Assembly (NCBI GenBank): GCA_949290445.1
Contig: CASERW010000011.1
Coordinates: 1-33,062 of the forward strand
Length of the DNA stretch: 33,062 bases
Source of the DNA: Aeriscardovia aeriphila
Lineage (GTDB): Bacteria; Actinomycetota; Actinomycetes; Actinomycetales; Bifidobacteriaceae
Direction of reading: 5' to 3'
The position numbers were made by a program, and so were the translations under genes. This document shows, piece by piece, positions 10,795 through 18,457 of this stretch. Position 1 is the stretch's first letter; the number at the start of each line of letters is the position of its first letter. The notes under the pieces are model-generated. The model did no database searches. It saw only the letters and a program-made list of their open reading frames with translations, and was not told the DNA's origin.

Positions 10795-12075
10795 CTAGCC
10801 GCGAGCAACAGCAGGAGCGATGCTCAGAGCAGGGTCGTTAAACGGAATGAGCGTCGACTGGAAAGCGTGATACAAGTCAGACTTACCTGGCCACACCGTG
10901 CGCAAAACCTGATTGTGCTCATCGAGCTGATGCCACCACGAGCCGTTGACATGATCAGCCAAATGCTCATCAACATAACGCACAAAAGTGGCGTACCAAC
11001 TACGGAAGAAGTCACGACCCGTCACTTGGTAGAGCGTTGCAGCAGCGTTAATGCCCTCAGCAACAGTCCAATGCATGCGGTCGTGCACAATCGGGCGACC
11101 CTGCCAATCGGTCGTATACACCAAACCAGGCTCACCATCAGCCTGCCAAGCGTCACGAACCGCGCGCTCAAACAAATGCTGAGCCGCATCAACATAGGGC
11201 TGAGCCTTAGCAGAAACGCGATGATGCTTAGCATCCCAACCATACGTGGAAATCGCCCACTGAGTAATCAGACGGCTCCACTCAATACCATGGCCAGGCG
11301 TTGCACCATAAGGCTTGAACTGGTCGTCCTTCTTGTCTGAGTTGTAGTCGAGCAGCGGCGTCCAATTCTCATCGAAATGCTCTGGAATGCGCCAATTATT
11401 GGCCTTCGCCCACTCCACCACATGCGCAACAATGCGGCCCGCGCGCTCACGGAAGCTCTCATCACTAGTCACATCAGCAATAGCAAGGAAAGCCTCGGTC
11501 GAATGCATATTAGCGTTCACACCACGGTAGCCATCCAGCTGGGTCATCTCCGTGTTCCACGTATCCACGGCCAAGCCCTCATCCTCATCCCAGAAGAAGC
11601 GATCATAGGTTTCAATCGCATCTTCCAGAAGATGCTGAGCACCCGGACGGCCGGCGAGCAGTGCCGACGTAGCAGCCAGCATGACGAAAGCATGCGTATA
11701 GCACAGCTTTTCCGTGCCATGGTCGAGCGTTCCATCAGCCGTCAGCGTGAGCGACGGGTACCAGCCACCATGCTCCTTATCATGCAACATGCCGCGCAGG
11801 CCCGAAACCATCGTGTCCACAATCTTTTCGCTACCCGGGAAGCCCAGCAGCGTGCCGATAGAGTACACGTGAGCCATACGGCAGCTAATCCAGGTTTGCA
11901 CGCCCTCGCTCGGGTCCAGACGGCCGAAATCATCCATCCAGCCGGCACCGCCCCACGGGTTCGCCACTCCCCTACCGAAATTCAACAGGTTGCTGGCTTG
12001 TGTTGTCATAAACACGCGATTCGCCTGCGTGCCCAGCTCATACTTTCCTGTGCGATCTACACTGGTCGAAGTCAC
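10795..12075 (-). CDS. N-acylglucosamine 2-epimerase (AGE) family sugar isomerase/epimerase
   Basis: The 426-residue cytosolic protein matches the AGE superfamily, (alpha/alpha)6-barrel enzymes that interconvert aldoses and ketoses (mannose/fructose, YihS-like) or epimerise at C2. Seen: early helix with NFGRGVANPWGG, GLRGMLHDKEHGGWYPSL, the YRGVNANMHSTEAFLA segment, TPGHGIEWSRL and KSDLYHAFQ. The three histidines H191, H262 and H403 correspond in order and context to the catalytic/substrate histidines of YihS-type isomerases, so a mannose or similar aldose isomerase is more likely than a GlcNAc epimerase. The start is GTG at 12075, with GAAGGG about 8 bases upstream. No transporter gene is adjacent. 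Substrate is not determinable from sequence alone. Confidence 0.85.
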   Translation of the reverse strand: MTSTSVDRTGKYELGTQANRVFMTTQASNLLNFGRGVANPWGGAGWMDDFGRLDPSEGVQTWISCRMAHVYSIGTLLGFPGSEKIVDTMVSGLRGMLHDKEHGGWYPSLTLTADGTLDHGTEKLCYTHAFVMLAATSALLAGRPGAQHLLEDAIETYDRFFWDEDEGLAVDTWNTEMTQLDGYRGVNANMHSTEAFLAIADVTSDESFRERAGRIVAHVVEWAKANNWRIPEHFDENWTPLLDYNSDKKDDQFKPYGATPGHGIEWSRLITQWAISTYGWDAKHHRVSAKAQPYVDAAQHLFERAVRDAWQADGEPGLVYTTDWQGRPIVHDRMHWTVAEGINAAATLYQVTGRDFFRSWYATFVRYVDEHLADHVNGSWWHQLDEHNQVLRTVWPGKSDLYHAFQSTLIPFNDPALSIAPAVARG

Positions 12076-12431
12076 AGTTCAGCCCTTCTCATCTCAAGCT
12101 TGTTCAAGCTTTCAGTTAACCTAGCGCAGCCTGCAAGGTACACTTCGCCCCTTTGCAAAGCGCGTCACTTTTACCGCTCTCACGTCTCCTGTAACGCAAG
12201 AACAAGCACACTCTTATCCTAACGGTCAGGCCTCACCGTTGAAAGCTCGCTCGTTTCTCAAGATTATCAGTGCGCTTCATCACAGATTTTGTGTGATGAG
12301 CTTGCAATAAAAGGCTCAGCAATCCCCCGTTTTTGATAATCTCAAGGCAGAAAGAAAACTGCGAGCAACCTCAGAAGGCTGCAGAATGCTCGAGGTACGG
12401 CCCACTTGCCCTACCTTGCCAAGGAGAGATT
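12076..12431. other. Divergent intergenic region with stem-loops and two repeated motifs
   Basis: This 356-bp gap separates the isomerase (minus) from the DUF3566 gene (plus). It holds a perfect hairpin TCATCACA (12277-12284) / TGTGATGA (12292-12299) with a 7-nt loop. That hairpin is flanked by inverted copies of the repeated motif, AGATTATCA near 12261-12269 and TGATAATCT at 12334-12342. An upstream ATG (12333) in frame with the DUF3566 gene lacks a ribosome site. Promoters for both genes must lie here, but I cannot place them with confidence. Confidence 0.6.
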
Positions 12432-13361
12432 ATGCCTGATCAGAACGATCTTTTCAGCCAGCCGGCACAAGCCAGCCAGCCTTCTACCCAAGCTCCGGAA
12501 AGCTTGAGCGACGCCCTTAACGAGGCTGAAGAAGACAATATGGAGAGCATTTCAGGCCTCTCCGAGCAGCAGATTCGCGAGTCGGTGGCTCAACAGGTAG
12601 AGCAAGCTCGCCGCAATTCTGCTTCTTCTCAGGCTTCTGATGGTACTGGTGCCGCTTCTGACAGCGTTTCTGACTCTGAGGGCTCTGAGGGCTCTGAGGG
12701 TGCTACCGATTCTGAAGCTCCTGCGGGTACGGGCTTGAGCGAGTTCCTCTCCTCTGAAGAGGCTGAGGGTGCGCAGGCTGGTGCTCACGGCGCTGGTGCC
12801 GGTGCAGCTGCTGGCTCGGCTTCTGGTGCAGCTTCTGGCACTTCGGGCGTTGCTGGCCACCGCACGGCTATGGGTTCTGCCGCTTCTGTTGCCACCGCCA
12901 CCGCAGGCGCCGCAGCTTCTGGTCGCTCCCGCTCTGCTGTCGACCAGCCTGAGATCGTTTCCAACCGTCGCAAGCCTCGTCGCGTGCGCGTCCCGAAGGC
13001 TCGCCGCATGCGCCTGTCCATCGTCAAGTTCGACCCATGGTCGGTGGCGAAGGTCTCCTTCATGCTGGGCATCGCCAACGGCATCATTCAGGTGGTGTGC
13101 GCCACCATTCTGTGGTGGATGCTCGACGCTATCGGCGTGTTCGACAAGGTGAGCAGCCTGGTGAACTCCACCGGCCTGACAGGCAAGATGGGCTTCAACG
13201 TTTCCGCCATTCTGAGCATGGGCCAGGTGGTGAGCGCGGTGACAATCTTCGCCATTTTCGAGCTGGTGTTGATCGTGATCATCGCCGTGGTGTGTGCCTT
13301 CTTGTATAACGTGGTCAGCTCGCTGGTGGGCGGCCTGCACGTCGTTCTCGGCGACGACTGA
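12432..13361 (+). CDS. DUF3566 transmembrane protein of the gyrase neighbourhood
   Basis: ATG 12432 follows AAGGAGAG at good spacing, giving 309 residues. The N-terminal ~185 residues are Ser/Ala/Gly/Glu-rich, with a GSE tandem repeat coded by 9-bp repeats, and are probably disordered. A basic stretch RRKPRRVRVPKARRMR follows, then the DUF3566 domain with two membrane helices (about residues 210-230 and 265-295) and a VVSSLVGGLHV end. DUF3566 proteins typically lie next to gyrA in actinobacteria (Rv0007 position). Their job is unknown; an envelope or division role has been proposed by others, not shown here. The end faces the glycosyltransferase gene and shares a hairpin terminator with it. 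Confidence 0.85.
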   Translation: MPDQNDLFSQPAQASQPSTQAPESLSDALNEAEEDNMESISGLSEQQIRESVAQQVEQARRNSASSQASDGTGAASDSVSDSEGSEGSEGATDSEAPAGTGLSEFLSSEEAEGAQAGAHGAGAGAAAGSASGAASGTSGVAGHRTAMGSAASVATATAGAAASGRSRSAVDQPEIVSNRRKPRRVRVPKARRMRLSIVKFDPWSVAKVSFMLGIANGIIQVVCATILWWMLDAIGVFDKVSSLVNSTGLTGKMGFNVSAILSMGQVVSAVTIFAIFELVLIVIIAVVCAFLYNVVSSLVGGLHVVLGDD

Positions 13362-13371
13362 TGAGTTTGAG

Positions 13372-13415
13372 GCGCTGGTAATCTCCCTGCATTTCGCAAG
13401 ATTATCAGCGCTTTT
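13372..13415. terminator. Shared hairpin terminator between convergent genes
   Basis: GCGCTGGTAATCT (13372-13384) pairs with AGATTATCAGCGC (13399-13411) through 13 pairs, one a G-T wobble; TTTT follows. It ends the DUF3566 gene and overlaps the last codons of the opposing glycosyltransferase. Its right arm is one of the repeated AAGATTATCAG motifs. Confidence 0.8.
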
Positions 13416-14763
13416 CCATCTCCTGCGCCTGCTTCTGAGCCACGCGGATTTGCGCCACCGTGCGCGCCTGCGTGGCCTTTTCCAACTCTTTCTGCGCCTT
13501 TTCGACAGCCGTTTGCGCCTGCTTAACCGCGGTTTGCGCTTGCCTCACCACTGACTGCACGCGCTTGTGCTGGTTGTGGCGGCGAATTGCGCTCTTTTCA
13601 GCGTTCTTCAGCGCGCTGCGCCTCACCTGCTTTTCCAAGGTTTCCAGCGACTCTTTCTTCGACTTCGCCTTGCGAATAGCCTTTTGGCGTGCTCGCCTCT
13701 TGCTTGCGGCAGCCCTTTGCTCCGCTCTCTGCGCGCGCTCGGCCTCCTTGGTGGCCAAGTATTCGGCTTGCATCGCTTTAAACTCGTCTGATTCGCCTTC
13801 GTTGAACAGCGCTTTGACGGTTTCCTTGCGCTCTCGCGTTGACTCAGGGTCGAGGTTCAAACGGAAAACGATGGTTTGCAGCAGTGACTCGTAGTCCACC
13901 GTCGAGAGGAACTCAATTTTCTGCTTGAGAATGTAGCTTCTCAGTTGCGGGAAGCGGGAGAGCACGTAGGCTTCGCGGTCTTGTGTGGCGAGTTTCCACG
14001 CTTTGAAGAAGGCGAGGCTTGCCGTTCCCATAATGGAGTTCGCGCGCAAACGGTAATGGTAGAGCACGAATGGCAGGCGGATGACGACGTCCGAGCCGCC
14101 GAAAATCTGGCAGATTCGGGCGAGGTCCTCCATTGAGCGGCCTTCGGGGAAGGTGATGTTGTTTTCGCGGTAAATGCTGGTTGGCGCCATGAAGCTCCAG
14201 GCGTAGCCGCCGATTTTGCCGGCAATCTGGTCGCGAATAGCTTCCTCGGGGGTCAGCACTTTGCGTTTGCTGTAGCGGTTGTGCACGTAGCGCGATTTGA
14301 CGAAGGTTCCGTCCTCACTCATCGTGTCGAACTGGTACATCACGATGTTGCGGCGTCCTCGGCGCATATGAGCCAGGCAGGAGCGTACGAGGGTTGGCTC
14401 GATGGTGTCGTCCGAGTCGACGAAAAGAATGTAGTCACCTTTTGCTTGGGCGAGACCGGTATTTCTCGCTCCTGATAATCCTTTATTTTTCTGGTGAATG
14501 ACGCGAATGCGAGGGTCTTTGGTGGCCCAGTCGTCGGCAATCTGGCCGGAGTTGTCGGGGGAGCCGTCGTCTACCACCAAGATTTCCAGGCGGTGATACG
14601 TCTGCTGTGTCACTGAGGTCAGGTTTGCGTCGAGGAATTTTTCGACGTTATACACCGGGATTATCACGCTGACGAGGGGAGGTTCGCCGTCAGTAGAGCC
14701 ATATGTGGGAACAAAGGCCTGTTCGCTGAGCTCTCCTGGTGTTTCAGCGTTGTTGTGCTGCAT
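13405..14763 (-). CDS. Family 2 glycosyltransferase with basic coiled-coil C terminus
   Basis: The 452-residue protein begins with a GT-A fold of family GT2: VSVIIPVYNVEKFL (about residues 30-43), the nucleotide-binding EILVVDDGSPDNS, GLSGARNTGL and the metal-binding DSDD motif in ILFVDSDDTIEP. Such enzymes transfer a sugar from a nucleotide sugar to cell-wall polysaccharide, teichoic acid or exopolysaccharide acceptors. From about residue 335 the chain turns into a long Lys/Arg/Gln/Ala-rich helix (QAQTAVKQAQTAVEKAQ repeats), predicted as a coiled coil with no membrane segment. ATG 14763 is preceded by a near-perfect AAAGGAGG. It is divergent from the pilin gene; acceptor and donor are unknown. 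Confidence 0.88.
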   Translation of the reverse strand: MQHNNAETPGELSEQAFVPTYGSTDGEPPLVSVIIPVYNVEKFLDANLTSVTQQTYHRLEILVVDDGSPDNSGQIADDWATKDPRIRVIHQKNKGLSGARNTGLAQAKGDYILFVDSDDTIEPTLVRSCLAHMRRGRRNIVMYQFDTMSEDGTFVKSRYVHNRYSKRKVLTPEEAIRDQIAGKIGGYAWSFMAPTSIYRENNITFPEGRSMEDLARICQIFGGSDVVIRLPFVLYHYRLRANSIMGTASLAFFKAWKLATQDREAYVLSRFPQLRSYILKQKIEFLSTVDYESLLQTIVFRLNLDPESTRERKETVKALFNEGESDEFKAMQAEYLATKEAERAQRAEQRAAASKRRARQKAIRKAKSKKESLETLEKQVRRSALKNAEKSAIRRHNQHKRVQSVVRQAQTAVKQAQTAVEKAQKELEKATQARTVAQIRVAQKQAQEMEKR

Positions 14764-15222
14764 GCTACCTCCTTTAGTCTTTGTATATTGTACGAGAGAG
14801 AAAGAAATCTGGGGTTGGTGGTGCGCAAAGTTTGCACTTCTGAGTTGCGTGAGAACGCGTTCAGGGCTGAGTGTTGTGAGGGCTGATCGTTAGAGTAGGC
14901 TCGCGTTGAGTCAACTGAGCGTTGCTGTAAGTGAGTATTAGCTCACTATAGGGAAGGTTGTACGGTGAAGCGCTTCTGAACGGAAGAATAAAAAATACTG
15001 CTCGAAAATACGGCCATTGCTTAGAAAAAAGTTGAATTATTGACGATTTCGTGTCCAAGATTTGGGCATTTTGTCTTTTCTTGCGTATACTGGGAGACGT
15101 AATGGATGGCGAGGAGTCACCTGTTAAGGAGAGAAGAGAAATTCCCTGATCAGGGCTTCTTGCTATCTGTGAAGCATCTTTCTCCTGTTTCATGGAGTGA
15201 GAGAAGTAAGAAGGAAAACATT
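14764..15222. promoter_or_regulatory. Divergent control region between glycosyltransferase and pilin genes
   Basis: The 459-bp gap holds several palindromes that could be protein-binding sites: CAAA-G-TTTG within 14820-14836, GAACGCGTTC at 14853-14862, GTTGA-G-TCAAC at 14905-14915 and AGTGAG-TATTAG-CTCACT at 14930-14947. A plausible pilin promoter is -35 TTGGGC (15062-15067) with -10 TATACT (15086-15091), 18 bp apart, leaving a leader of about 125 nt. The AT-rich stretch 14975-15065 just upstream may aid promoter activity. No gene was found. Confidence 0.5.
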
Positions 15223-16965
15223 ATGCGCAAGGCATCTAAGATCGCAGCTGCACTGTTCACAGCTGTTGCGACACTGGCTGCTGGTTTTGGCATGAGCGCC
15301 ACTGCTAATGCTGATACCCCAACCGGTACTGCAACCATCGAGTTGAACACCAACAGCAATGTTGATCTCCAGAACACCACTTTCGTTGCTTATCCATTGA
15401 TGTATCTCACTGGCCAACCACAGGCCGATTCTGAGGATACTCTCGCTTCTGTCGCAGCAAGCCCAGTTTCTGCTGAATTGACTGCAGACCTCAAGGCTGC
15501 ATTGACTGCTGAAGACGTTACCATTGCTGACGGCAGCACCCCAGAAGCCACCTTCCTGGCATTGAAGAGCACTGATCAGGCGAAGATCGCCCGTATCGCA
15601 TCTCGTCTTGCAAAGTCCAACAACCTTGGTTCCCCAATCGCTTCCACTGATGCAACCAAGGACAAGGTGACCTTCAACAACTTGGCTAATGGCTACTACC
15701 TCATCAAGACTGCTTCCGGCGATGTGACCATTGCTCCAACTCTGGTTCCATCGACTGTCGTTCAGGATGGCAAGACCTACACCAAGCTCGGCACGATGAC
15801 TCTTGGTCAGGCTGACCTCAAGGCTGAGAGCGGCGAACGTTCCGATAACAACATGAAGAAGACCGTGAAGTCTGATTCTGGCTACACTCAGAACCGCACT
15901 TTGAAGATCGGTGATACCGCAGAGTTCCAGCTCACCTTCACCGTTCCTAATCCAAAGTCTCAGGCAACCTTCAAGGTCGTCGATACCTACAAGCTCCTCG
16001 GTGATCCAACCGAAATGAAGATGACTGTTGATGGCTCCGACGTTTCCAGCGAACTGACCTTTACCCAGGGCACTGGCACCTTCACCGTTCAGCCAAAGGA
16101 CACCACCTTCAGCGGTGACCCAGAGAAGCCAACCATCACCGGTCACATGAGCGCAGACGGCACCAAGATCGACTCCGCTTCCGACTTCGTTACCAAGTAT
16201 GCTGGCAAGGTTGTCACCATCACCTATAACCAGACTGTTCTGCAGGCTACCGACACTGACAAGGTCGCAGACAACTCCTTCACCAAGACGGTGTACGACT
16301 ACGATGGCAACGGCACCCCAACCAAGGATGACGGCGGCGAAACCTCTAAGGTTTACAACTACACCATCGCTTTGCAGAAGCAGGACCTCAATGGTAATAA
16401 ACTGCAAGGTGCAAAGTTCGTTGTCAAGCAGATCAAGCAGGGCGACAAAGACGTTAGCTACTACCTCAAGCAGGATTCTAAGACCGGTGCATGGTCCAAG
16501 GCTTCCAGCAAGGAAGACGCAACCCAGTTCACCACTGCTGGAACCGATGGTAAGTTGAGCATCTCTGGCCTCGACTACGGCGAGTACCACCTCGAAGAGG
16601 TTGCCGCCCCAGAAGGCTACATGCTTTCCCCAATGGGCGTTCCAGTCGTCGCTGATGTCACCCTCTCCGCACCAGATGCTGACGGTACCGGCAAGGTTGA
16701 TATGACCAAGGCAAAGACCGTTGTTGCTGCTGGTACTTCCAGCGACGGCCTCGTCGTAGCTGTTTCCGATGGTGTTTCCCACGTTGGTCTCGAATCTGAC
16801 ACCACTCTTGTAAAAGTCAAGAACATCAAGTCCCTGACTGAGCTCCCAGCAACCGGTGGCACCGGTGCAATCGCACTGCTGCTCCTCGTCGCTGTTCTCC
16901 TCGGTGCTGGCTCTGCTGTTGCTCTCGGTGCACGCAAGGCTCGCAAGAACGCTGAACTGCGCTGA
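15223..16965 (+). CDS. Isopeptide-forming fimbrial shaft protein (sortase-dependent pilin)
   Basis: ATG 15223 follows AAGGAA and opens a signal peptide (residues 1-30, cleavage after ATANA); an open frame upstream has no ribosome site. The mature 550-residue protein has an N-terminal pilin domain, an isopeptide-forming domain from about residue 200 (MKKTVK...GDTAEFQLTFTVPNP), and a SpaA/CNA-B-type domain near residues 380-475. The latter has candidate isopeptide Lys386 and the LEEVAAPEGY E-box (Glu458/459). A cell-wall signal LPATG (541-545), a hydrophobic helix and a basic tail end it. I see no classic YPK pilin motif, so the Lys used for polymerisation is uncertain. With the class C sortase next door it should form the pilus shaft on the cell surface. 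Confidence 0.9.
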   Translation: MRKASKIAAALFTAVATLAAGFGMSATANADTPTGTATIELNTNSNVDLQNTTFVAYPLMYLTGQPQADSEDTLASVAASPVSAELTADLKAALTAEDVTIADGSTPEATFLALKSTDQAKIARIASRLAKSNNLGSPIASTDATKDKVTFNNLANGYYLIKTASGDVTIAPTLVPSTVVQDGKTYTKLGTMTLGQADLKAESGERSDNNMKKTVKSDSGYTQNRTLKIGDTAEFQLTFTVPNPKSQATFKVVDTYKLLGDPTEMKMTVDGSDVSSELTFTQGTGTFTVQPKDTTFSGDPEKPTITGHMSADGTKIDSASDFVTKYAGKVVTITYNQTVLQATDTDKVADNSFTKTVYDYDGNGTPTKDDGGETSKVYNYTIALQKQDLNGNKLQGAKFVVKQIKQGDKDVSYYLKQDSKTGAWSKASSKEDATQFTTAGTDGKLSISGLDYGEYHLEEVAAPEGYMLSPMGVPVVADVTLSAPDADGTGKVDMTKAKTVVAAGTSSDGLVVAVSDGVSHVGLESDTTLVKVKNIKSLTELPATGGTGAIALLLLVAVLLGAGSAVALGARKARKNAELR

Positions 16966-17025
16966 GCTACAGTGAGCTGAACAAGCTCCTCGTTGCTCAA
17001 ACAACAGGAGTTGAGTAGTTCATAG

Positions 17026-17062
17026 AAATGGCCATACCTCGCAAGAGGTATGGCCATTTTGT
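17026..17062 (+). terminator. Perfect 15-bp terminator between pilin and sortase genes
   Basis: AAATGGCCATACCTC (17026-17040) pairs perfectly with GAGGTATGGCCATTT (17045-17059) around a GCAA tetraloop and runs into TTTTG. It would stop most pilin transcripts; leakage or a separate promoter would give low sortase expression. A weaker hairpin precedes it around 16984-17012. Confidence 0.88.
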
Positions 17063-17156
17063 TTGCGTCGGGCTGATAATCTTAAGCCCCTCAGAGAATT
17101 TTCAGAAGCAGCGAGTAACTTATACCCCAGAGAGAAATAAGGATAGGGGAGAAGCG

Positions 17157-18233
17157 ATGGCACAACCAAGCTTCGCCGATGCGCTCGTGCTTCAAGGCCA
17201 GAAAGACCAAGAAGCCAGCGAAAAGGCGATTCAACAGGCGAAACGTGCAAACGCCTGGATGGTAGTGTATCGCATCATGGTCGCCATCGCCGTACTGCTC
17301 ATCGGCTCCGCCATCACCATCTCCACCGTGTACATCGGCCGCGAATACCATAACGATTCGCAAAATAAAGCCATCGCCGCCCGCGACGAGGAGATCGCCA
17401 GAAACTACTCTAAAGCCCAGAAAAACGCCCTCCTCCAAGCTGCGCGCGATTACAACAAAAGGCTTTTCGAAAATCCACGAGCTATCGGAGCCATCGTCGA
17501 CCCATTCACCAATAAGCCAGGAAGCTTCAACGGCAACGACGATAAGGAATACCATCACATTCTCAACGCCCCAGGCGATACCATGGCAGTGCTCACCATT
17601 CCTAAGATCTCAGTGAAACTGCCAATCCACCACGGTGCTGACCAGGATCAGCTGGAAAACGGCCTCGGTCACCTGCCAGGAACGTCCTTCCCTGTTGGCG
17701 GGAAAAATACTCGAGCCGTCATCACTGGCCACTCGGGTTTGCCAGGAAAAACGCTCTTTACCAACCTTCCTGACCTTCGCAAAGGTGATCTTTTCTTCGT
17801 CACTGTTGCCGGTGAGACGCTCGCCTACAAGGTTAAATGGATTGAAGTGGTGCTGCCAACGAACACGAAGGCACTGCGCATCAAACCGGGTAAGGACCTC
17901 GTCACCCTGCTCACCTGCACGCCGTATGGTATTAACACGCACCGTCTGCTGGTGACGGGGGAGAGGACGAAATGGCCTTTGTACACGGCAGCGCCAGCTC
18001 TGAGCCCGAGTGTGGATGAGATCATCATGTACACGGCGGCTGCCATCCTCGCCCTGTGGATTCTCCTGCTTATTTTCCACCGTCGCTATGTTCTAGGCCA
18101 TCATATTCATCGCTATCACGGTAAACCGTGGAATTTGCGTAAGCCTGTGCGTAGCTGGAGGAAAGAGGAGAGTGTAGTGAACCCAATTCCAGCTGGAATG
18201 CTGCATGCACATGCGGCTATGGACGATGAGTAG
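17157..18233 (+). CDS. Class C (pilus-polymerising) sortase
   Basis: ATG 17157 follows AGGGGAG and gives 358 residues. Class C sortases join pilin subunits by linking the cleaved LPXTG threonine to a pilin lysine. Seen: N-terminal membrane helix (about 35-58); a lid motif DPF (115-117) typical of class C; catalytic His192 in TGHSG, Cys254 in TLLTC and Arg263 in HRLLVTG; and a C-terminal membrane helix (about 290-308) with a basic cytosolic tail. Both membrane anchors and the lid set it apart from housekeeping sortases. It lies 191 bp after the pilin gene behind a terminator, making a two-gene pilus locus; no second pilin is adjacent. Confidence 0.94.
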   Translation: MAQPSFADALVLQGQKDQEASEKAIQQAKRANAWMVVYRIMVAIAVLLIGSAITISTVYIGREYHNDSQNKAIAARDEEIARNYSKAQKNALLQAARDYNKRLFENPRAIGAIVDPFTNKPGSFNGNDDKEYHHILNAPGDTMAVLTIPKISVKLPIHHGADQDQLENGLGHLPGTSFPVGGKNTRAVITGHSGLPGKTLFTNLPDLRKGDLFFVTVAGETLAYKVKWIEVVLPTNTKALRIKPGKDLVTLLTCTPYGINTHRLLVTGERTKWPLYTAAPALSPSVDEIIMYTAAAILALWILLLIFHRRYVLGHHIHRYHGKPWNLRKPVRSWRKEESVVNPIPAGMLHAHAAMDDE

Positions 18234-18384
18234 GCGTAATGCGCAAGACTGAGGCTTAGGTGTGATGCACTGGCGTTATGCGTAGGTTTTATGCACGGTG
18301 CGATAAGTAGGTGTGATGCCCGAGTGTGCTGTGCAAGCGTTGTCATAATGTGCCATAGCCTCAGCGCGGGATTGGGTACACGAC

Positions 18385-18401
18385 GAAACGTGTATCGTTT
18401 C
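18385..18401. promoter_or_regulatory. Inverted-repeat operator candidate upstream of the alpha-galactosidase gene
   Basis: GAAACG (18385-18390) and CGTTTC (18396-18401) form a perfect inverted repeat with a 5-bp spacer. It overlaps the expected -35 position of the TAGACT promoter. GAAACG/CGTTTC halves are common in operators of LacI-family sugar repressors, so repression in the absence of galactosides is plausible; no such regulator is encoded in the window. Confidence 0.5.
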
Positions 18402-18417
18402 AGACGAGTCTTTCTCC

Positions 18418-18423
18418 TAGACT
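18418..18423 (+). promoter_or_regulatory. Putative -10 box TAGACT of the alpha-galactosidase gene
   Basis: TAGACT lies 34 bases before the start codon and shares the ten bases TAGACTAGAA with the dnaN upstream region. AAAGGAGAAAG immediately before the ATG is the ribosome-binding site. Confidence 0.5.
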
Positions 18424-18457
18424 AGAAGGGACACAAACCACTTTCAAAGGAGAAAGC

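Noticed and set aside
12277..12299. CRP-type binding site
   Set aside because: The halves are in the reverse arrangement (TCACA outward from TGTGA), with a 7-bp spacer, so it fits a hairpin rather than a CRP operator.
14853..14862. GAACGCGTTC as a LexA (SOS) box
   Set aside because: The GAAC and GTTC halves are only 2 bp apart; actinobacterial LexA sites need 4.
15190..17004. 604-residue open frame antisense to the pilin gene
   Set aside because: No signal or domain; explained by the codon use of the pilin on the plus strand.
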